From the NCBI GenBank assembly GCA_000437915.1, contig FR900999.1, forward strand, positions 309,956-335,852: a DNA stretch of 25,897 bases, read 5' to 3'. How positions within the stretch are numbered: position 1 is the first letter of the stretch; each line of letters begins with the position of its first letter. The DNA is from Subdoligranulum sp. CAG:314. Lineage in GTDB: Bacteria > Bacillota > Clostridia > Christensenellales > CAG-314. The position numbers and the translations under genes were made by a program. The notes under the pieces are model-generated. The model made no database searches. It saw only the letters and a program-made list of their open reading frames with translations, and was not told the DNA's origin. This document shows positions 22,534 through 25,897 of this stretch, one piece after another.

Positions 22534-24333
22534 ATGTCGGACTTTTTGAACGGACTGAAAAGAACGGATATGTGCGGCAGCTTGAGAAGCGGCGATATCG
22601 GCAGACAAGTAACGATAATGGGCTGGGTTGTGCGCAGGCGCGACCTCGGCAACCTTATTTTTGTGCAGGTAAGGGACAAAACGGGCGTTGTGCAGGCTGT
22701 TTTCGATTCATCGGAGACCGAAAAGGCGCTGTTTGACAAGGCTTTTTCCCTGCGTCAGGAGTATGTCGTCGCCGTCGGCGGCGTCGTCAGGGCGCGCGTG
22801 GGCGACAACGTAAACAAAAATATGGAAACCGGCGACATAGAAATTGTTGCGGACAGTCTTAAAATACTTTCCGAAGCGGATACGCCTCCGTTTGCCGTCG
22901 GAGACGAATCGGCAAACGAAGCGTTGAGATTGAAGTACCGTTATCTCGATTTGAGACGCGAAAAGCTTCAGGATATTTTGAGTATGCGTTCTAAGCTCAA
23001 CAAAACTATACGTGAGTATATGTACGCGCAAGGCTTTACCGAAGTGGAAACGCCCATGCTCGGCAAATCCACGCCGGAGGGCGCAAGAGACTACCTTGTG
23101 CCGAGCCGCGTCCATCACGGAAAATTTTACGCATTGCCTCAGTCTCCCCAGCTTTACAAGCAGCTGCTTATGATAGGCGGCACCGACAGATATTTTCAGA
23201 TTGCTCGTTGTTTCAGGGACGAGGATTTGCGCGCGAACAGACAGCCTGAATTTACCCAGCTTGACGTCGAAATGTCGTTTATGGACAGGGAAGACGACGT
23301 TATGGGCATGATGGAAGGGCTTTTTGAAAAGATATTCCGCGAAATCAAGGGTATTGAAATAAGCCTGCCGTTAAGGCGCATAACCTACGCGGAGGCTATG
23401 ACAAGATACGGCTCCGACGCGCCGGATACGCGTTTCGGCATGGAGATAAACGACCTTTCGGACACAGTGAAAAACAGCGGCTTCGCTGTCTTTGACGGAG
23501 CGCTTAACGCGGGCGGAAAGGTCAGGGCGATTGTTTTAAAGGACAGGGAGTCGGCTTTGTCGAGAAAAGAGCTTGACAAGCTTGCCGATTTGGCAAAAAC
23601 ATACAAGGCGAAAGGTCTCGCATGGCTCGGAATTGGCTCCGAAGGGCTGCGCAGCAGCTTTGCGTCGAAAATTTCCGCACAGCTCGTTGACGAGATCGCG
23701 AAAAAGCTCGAACTGAAAAAGGGAGATATGGCATTTTTTGTCGCGGACGCGGACGATTACGTCGTGTGCACAGCGTTGGGCGCAGTGAGAAAAGAGCTTG
23801 CGGCTAGGTTCGACCTGATAGACAAAAACCGCTACGATTTGCTTTGGGTGGTTGATTTTCCTCTATTCGAGTACAGTGAGGAGGAAGGACGCTACGTTGC
23901 CATGCACCATCCTTTCACAAGCCCCAAGGACGAGGACTTGCCTTTTATGGAAAGCGAGCCGTCCAGGGTGCGCGCCAAGGCTTACGATATAGTTATTAAC
24001 GGTCAGGAGGCGGGCGGAGGCAGCCTCAGGATTTACAAAAAGGAAATTCAGAACCTGATGTTCAAAACTCTGGGCTTTTCGCAGGAGCAAATAGAAAACA
24101 GATTCGGATTTTTCGTAAACGCTTTCAATTTCGGCACGCCGCCGCACGGAGGCATCGCTCTAGGGCTTGACAGGTTTGCAATGCTTCTTGCCAATACGGA
24201 CAATATAAAAGACGTGATAGCCTTTCCCAAGGTGCAGAATGCAAGCTGCCTTATGACCGAAGCTCCCGGAGTGGTGGAGAACAGACAGCTTGAAGAGCTT
24301 GCAATCGAATTAAAAGACGTTGAAGAAGGTTGA
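22534..24333 (+). CDS. aspS: Aspartyl-tRNA synthetase, bacterial type
   Basis: AspS charges tRNA-Asp with aspartate. The 599-residue length is that of the bacterial form with an inserted GAD domain. An N-terminal OB-fold anticodon-binding domain covers about residues 1-110 (QVTIMGWVVRRRDLGNLIFVQVRD). The class II motif 2 region FRDEDLRANRQPEFTQLD begins at residue 227, the GAD insert covers about 290-410, and motif 3 is GLDRFAML (544-551). The anticodon-domain segment RRRDLG resembles discriminating enzymes such as that of E. coli rather than the RRRDHG form of Pseudomonas; this is suggestive only. AAGGA at 22522-22526 precedes the ATG. No T-box leader is present; it seems to be read from the upstream operon. 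Confidence 0.98.
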   Translation: MSDFLNGLKRTDMCGSLRSGDIGRQVTIMGWVVRRRDLGNLIFVQVRDKTGVVQAVFDSSETEKALFDKAFSLRQEYVVAVGGVVRARVGDNVNKNMETGDIEIVADSLKILSEADTPPFAVGDESANEALRLKYRYLDLRREKLQDILSMRSKLNKTIREYMYAQGFTEVETPMLGKSTPEGARDYLVPSRVHHGKFYALPQSPQLYKQLLMIGGTDRYFQIARCFRDEDLRANRQPEFTQLDVEMSFMDREDDVMGMMEGLFEKIFREIKGIEISLPLRRITYAEAMTRYGSDAPDTRFGMEINDLSDTVKNSGFAVFDGALNAGGKVRAIVLKDRESALSRKELDKLADLAKTYKAKGLAWLGIGSEGLRSSFASKISAQLVDEIAKKLELKKGDMAFFVADADDYVVCTALGAVRKELAARFDLIDKNRYDLLWVVDFPLFEYSEEEGRYVAMHHPFTSPKDEDLPFMESEPSRVRAKAYDIVINGQEAGGGSLRIYKKEIQNLMFKTLGFSQEQIENRFGFFVNAFNFGTPPHGGIALGLDRFAMLLANTDNIKDVIAFPKVQNASCLMTEAPGVVENRQLEELAIELKDVEEG

Positions 24334-24358
24334 CAACCGAAAATTAAAAATATACAAT
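24330..24358 (+). promoter_or_regulatory. Candidate promoter for rseC-glyA overlapping the aspS stop
   Basis: A perfect TTGACA (24330-24335) spans the aspS TGA stop, and TACAAT (24353-24358, five of six) lies 17 bases further. The -35 box sits inside the small palindrome GGTTGACAACC (24328-24338). The predicted start, near 24365, is only about six bases before the preferred rseC ATG. Confidence 0.6.
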
Positions 24359-24370
24359 GGGATTGACGAT

Positions 24371-24826
24371 ATGACCGAACAGGGAAAGGTGATAAAAATC
24401 GAAAAAAACGAGGCGGTTGTCAGAGTTCAGCGCAAATCCGCCTGCGCCTCCTGCGGAATGTGCGCAATGAAGCCCAAGGACAGTCACATAGACGTCAGGG
24501 TTGAAAACGCGCTTGACGCAAAGGAAGGCGACCTCGTTCAAATAAAGCTGGAAAGCGGTTCGGTGGCTAAAATTTCATTGCTTGTCTATATTCTGCCTCT
24601 TGCGCTTGCGGTGGCGGGTATGCTGACGGGCATATTTTGCCGTCTTCCCGACTGGGCAAATCTTGTCCTCTTTGCGGGGCTGCTTGCCGTCGGTTTTATT
24701 ATCGTTTTTCTTTTGGACAAAAAAATCGCGAAAAGCAAAAAACTTCAGCCCGTTTTGCTTGCGGTGATACCCGACGGCGAAACAGAGCAGGAAATAAACA
24801 AGAACGAAACTATTACGGAGACTTAA
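24371..24826 (+). CDS. RseC/MucC family integral membrane protein
   Basis: Members of this family (SoxR-reducing system protein RseC) are small inner-membrane proteins with a cytoplasmic cysteine cluster, linked in other bacteria to SoxR reduction, Rnf-type electron transport or sigma-E control. Its role in Clostridia is not settled. The 151-residue product has an N-terminal beta-rich segment with the cysteine motif CASCGMC (Cys25, Cys28, Cys31). Two hydrophobic segments at about 65-90 and 95-116 follow, then a charged tail. I prefer ATG 24371 because the protein then starts MTEQGKVIKIEKNEAVV as in the family; a TTG at 24320 inside aspS would add 17 unlike residues. No Shine-Dalgarno is visible. 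glyA starts three bases after its stop. Confidence 0.85.
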   Translation: MTEQGKVIKIEKNEAVVRVQRKSACASCGMCAMKPKDSHIDVRVENALDAKEGDLVQIKLESGSVAKISLLVYILPLALAVAGMLTGIFCRLPDWANLVLFAGLLAVGFIIVFLLDKKIAKSKKLQPVLLAVIPDGETEQEINKNETITET

Positions 24827-24829
24827 TCA

Positions 24830-25897
24830 ATGATTGATTTCAAAACCATCAGAAAAACCGACAGCGAAATAGCCGACGTTTACGCAGAGGAGCTTAACCG
24901 TCAAAGACGCAACATCGAGCTTATTGCCAGTGAAAATTTCGTTTCGCCGGCAGTTATGGCTGCAATGGGAAGCCACCTGACAAACAAATACGCCGAGGGA
25001 TATCCGGGCAAAAGATATTACGGCGGATGCGTTTATGTCGACAAGGCGGAAACTCTTGCCATCGAGCGCGCAAAGCAGCTTTTCGGCGCCGAGCACGCCA
25101 ACGTGCAGCCGCATTGCGGCGCAAACGCCAATATTGCCGTTTATTACGCTTTTTTAAAGCCCGGAGATACCATTCTCGGCATGAATCTGGCGCACGGCGG
25201 ACATCTGACGCACGGCAGTCCCGTCAATATATCCGGCAATTACTTCAACGTCGTTCCTTACGGGGTGAGCGAGAGCGATTGCAGAATCGATTACGACGCG
25301 TTGAGAAAAACGGCGCTCGAATGCAAGCCCAAGCTCATAGTTGCGGGTGCAAGCGCTTATCCGAGAATCATAGATTTTGCAAAATTCCGTGAAATTGCGG
25401 ACGAAGTCGGGGCTGTTCTCATGGTGGATATGGCGCACATTGCAGGTCTTGTTGCGGCGGGACTGCACCCGAATCCCGTGCCGTATGCCGACGTAGTGAC
25501 AAGCACCACCCACAAAACGCTGAGAGGTCCGAGAGGCGGGCTTATACTTTGCAAGGAAAAATGGGCTAAACAGATTGACAAGGCTGTTTTCCCCGGTATG
25601 CAGGGAGGTCCTCTCATGCACATAATCGCCGCAAAGGCGGTGAGCTTTAAGGAAGCTCTTTCCGACGAGTTTAAAACATATCAGCAGCAGGTTGTTTCAA
25701 ACGCGCAGGCGCTTGCAAGGTCTCTGACCGACAGCGGCGTAAAGCTTGTTTCGGGCGGCACGGACAATCACCTTATGCTGGTGGATTTGACAAACGACGG
25801 AATTACCGGAAAGGAGCTGGAAAAGCTGCTTGACGAGGTTCACATCACCGCCAACAAAAACGGCATTCCTTTCAACAAGGCAAGTCCTTTCATCACA
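24830..25897 (+). CDS. glyA: Serine hydroxymethyltransferase, 5' part, cut by window end
   Basis: GlyA interconverts serine and glycine with pyridoxal phosphate while charging tetrahydrofolate with a one-carbon unit, the main source of methylenetetrahydrofolate. The frame is open to the last base (356 codons, of about 412 usual). Conserved blocks are NIELIASENFVSPAVMAAMGSHLTNKYAEGYPGKRYYGG, VQPHCGANANIAVYYA, LAHGGHLTHG, VDMAHIAGLVAAG and the cofactor Lys229 in TTHKTLRGPRGG. CGGAG at 24816-24820 supports the ATG. No glycine or folate riboswitch is seen ahead of it: the gap to rseC is three bases. Its product could supply the folate cofactor used by TrmFO upstream, but this is general metabolism rather than proof of a link. 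Confidence 0.97.
   Translation, partial: MIDFKTIRKTDSEIADVYAEELNRQRRNIELIASENFVSPAVMAAMGSHLTNKYAEGYPGKRYYGGCVYVDKAETLAIERAKQLFGAEHANVQPHCGANANIAVYYAFLKPGDTILGMNLAHGGHLTHGSPVNISGNYFNVVPYGVSESDCRIDYDALRKTALECKPKLIVAGASAYPRIIDFAKFREIADEVGAVLMVDMAHIAGLVAAGLHPNPVPYADVVTSTTHKTLRGPRGGLILCKEKWAKQIDKAVFPGMQGGPLMHIIAAKAVSFKEALSDEFKTYQQQVVSNAQALARSLTDSGVKLVSGGTDNHLMLVDLTNDGITGKELEKLLDEVHITANKNGIPFNKASPFIT

Noticed and set aside
21192..22739. A 515-codon open frame on the minus strand opposite hslU
   Set aside because: It is codon-aligned with hslU, so it stays open because the sense strand avoids TTA, CTA and TCA codons. The protein shows no recognisable family, and hslU is certain.
24741..24829. A glycine or folate riboswitch ahead of glyA
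   Set aside because: The region is rseC coding sequence up to three bases before glyA, with no riboswitch core motif.
1..25897. A mobile element, CRISPR array or novel defence island
   Set aside because: Every open stretch is filled by conserved housekeeping genes on one strand. There are no transposase, integrase, toxin-antitoxin or phage motifs, no spaced repeats, and no visible shift in base composition.

Overview
The window is a dense, ordinary housekeeping stretch of a Firmicutes-type chromosome, most likely an uncultured Clostridia-like anaerobe. The support is gene content and order: pta-ackA, rpmF-plsX-rnc-smc-ftsY, ylxM-ffh-rpsP-khpA-rimM-trmD, rbgA-rnhB-yraN, and comM-dprA-topA-trmFO-hslVU. 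Other support is strong AGGAGG-type ribosome binding sites and sigma-A type promoters with 17-base spacers. Base composition looks balanced and even throughout. The exact lineage cannot be fixed from the sequence alone. All 26 genes lie on the + strand. I see no tRNA, rRNA, insertion sequence, CRISPR array, prophage or integrated island, and nothing that looks like a new defence or mobile system.

Layout. (1) 1-1854: the 3' part of pta and all of ackA, the acetyl-CoA to acetate energy module. (2) 1865-2197: rpmF (L32) as a self-contained unit with a consensus promoter and an intrinsic terminator. (3) 2256-8529: a second promoter drives plsX (phospholipid synthesis), rnc (RNase III), smc (chromosome condensation) and ftsY (SRP receptor). 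(4) 8548-13884: a third promoter, followed at once by a perfect 11-bp hairpin, drives ylxM, ffh, rpsP, khpA, rimM, trmD, rbgA, rnhB and yraN, which cover protein targeting, ribosome assembly and tRNA modification. (5) 13938-14427: rplS (L19) alone, with an extended -10 promoter, a structured leader and a terminator. (6) 14537-24333: comM, dprA, topA, trmFO, hslV, hslU and aspS, mostly overlapping or nearly touching. (7) 24330-25897: a promoter overlapping the aspS stop codon drives rseC and a glyA cut by the window end.

No gap exceeds 300 bases. The largest are 2130-2336 (terminator, a 9-bp direct repeat and the plsX promoter), 13885-14047 (possible weak terminator, rplS promoter and leader), 14390-14536 (terminator and weak comM promoter) and 8530-8614 (promoter and hairpin).

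The points worth a second look are regulatory and architectural. They are the hairpin in place of a Shine-Dalgarno before ylxM, a promoter that would make a nearly leaderless rseC mRNA, direct repeats ahead of the plsX promoter, and repeated 11-base stop/start overlaps. They also include local loss of the usual yceD, acpP, xerC and codY neighbours, relocation of rplS, and a recent DNA-level duplication in the zinc ribbons of topA.
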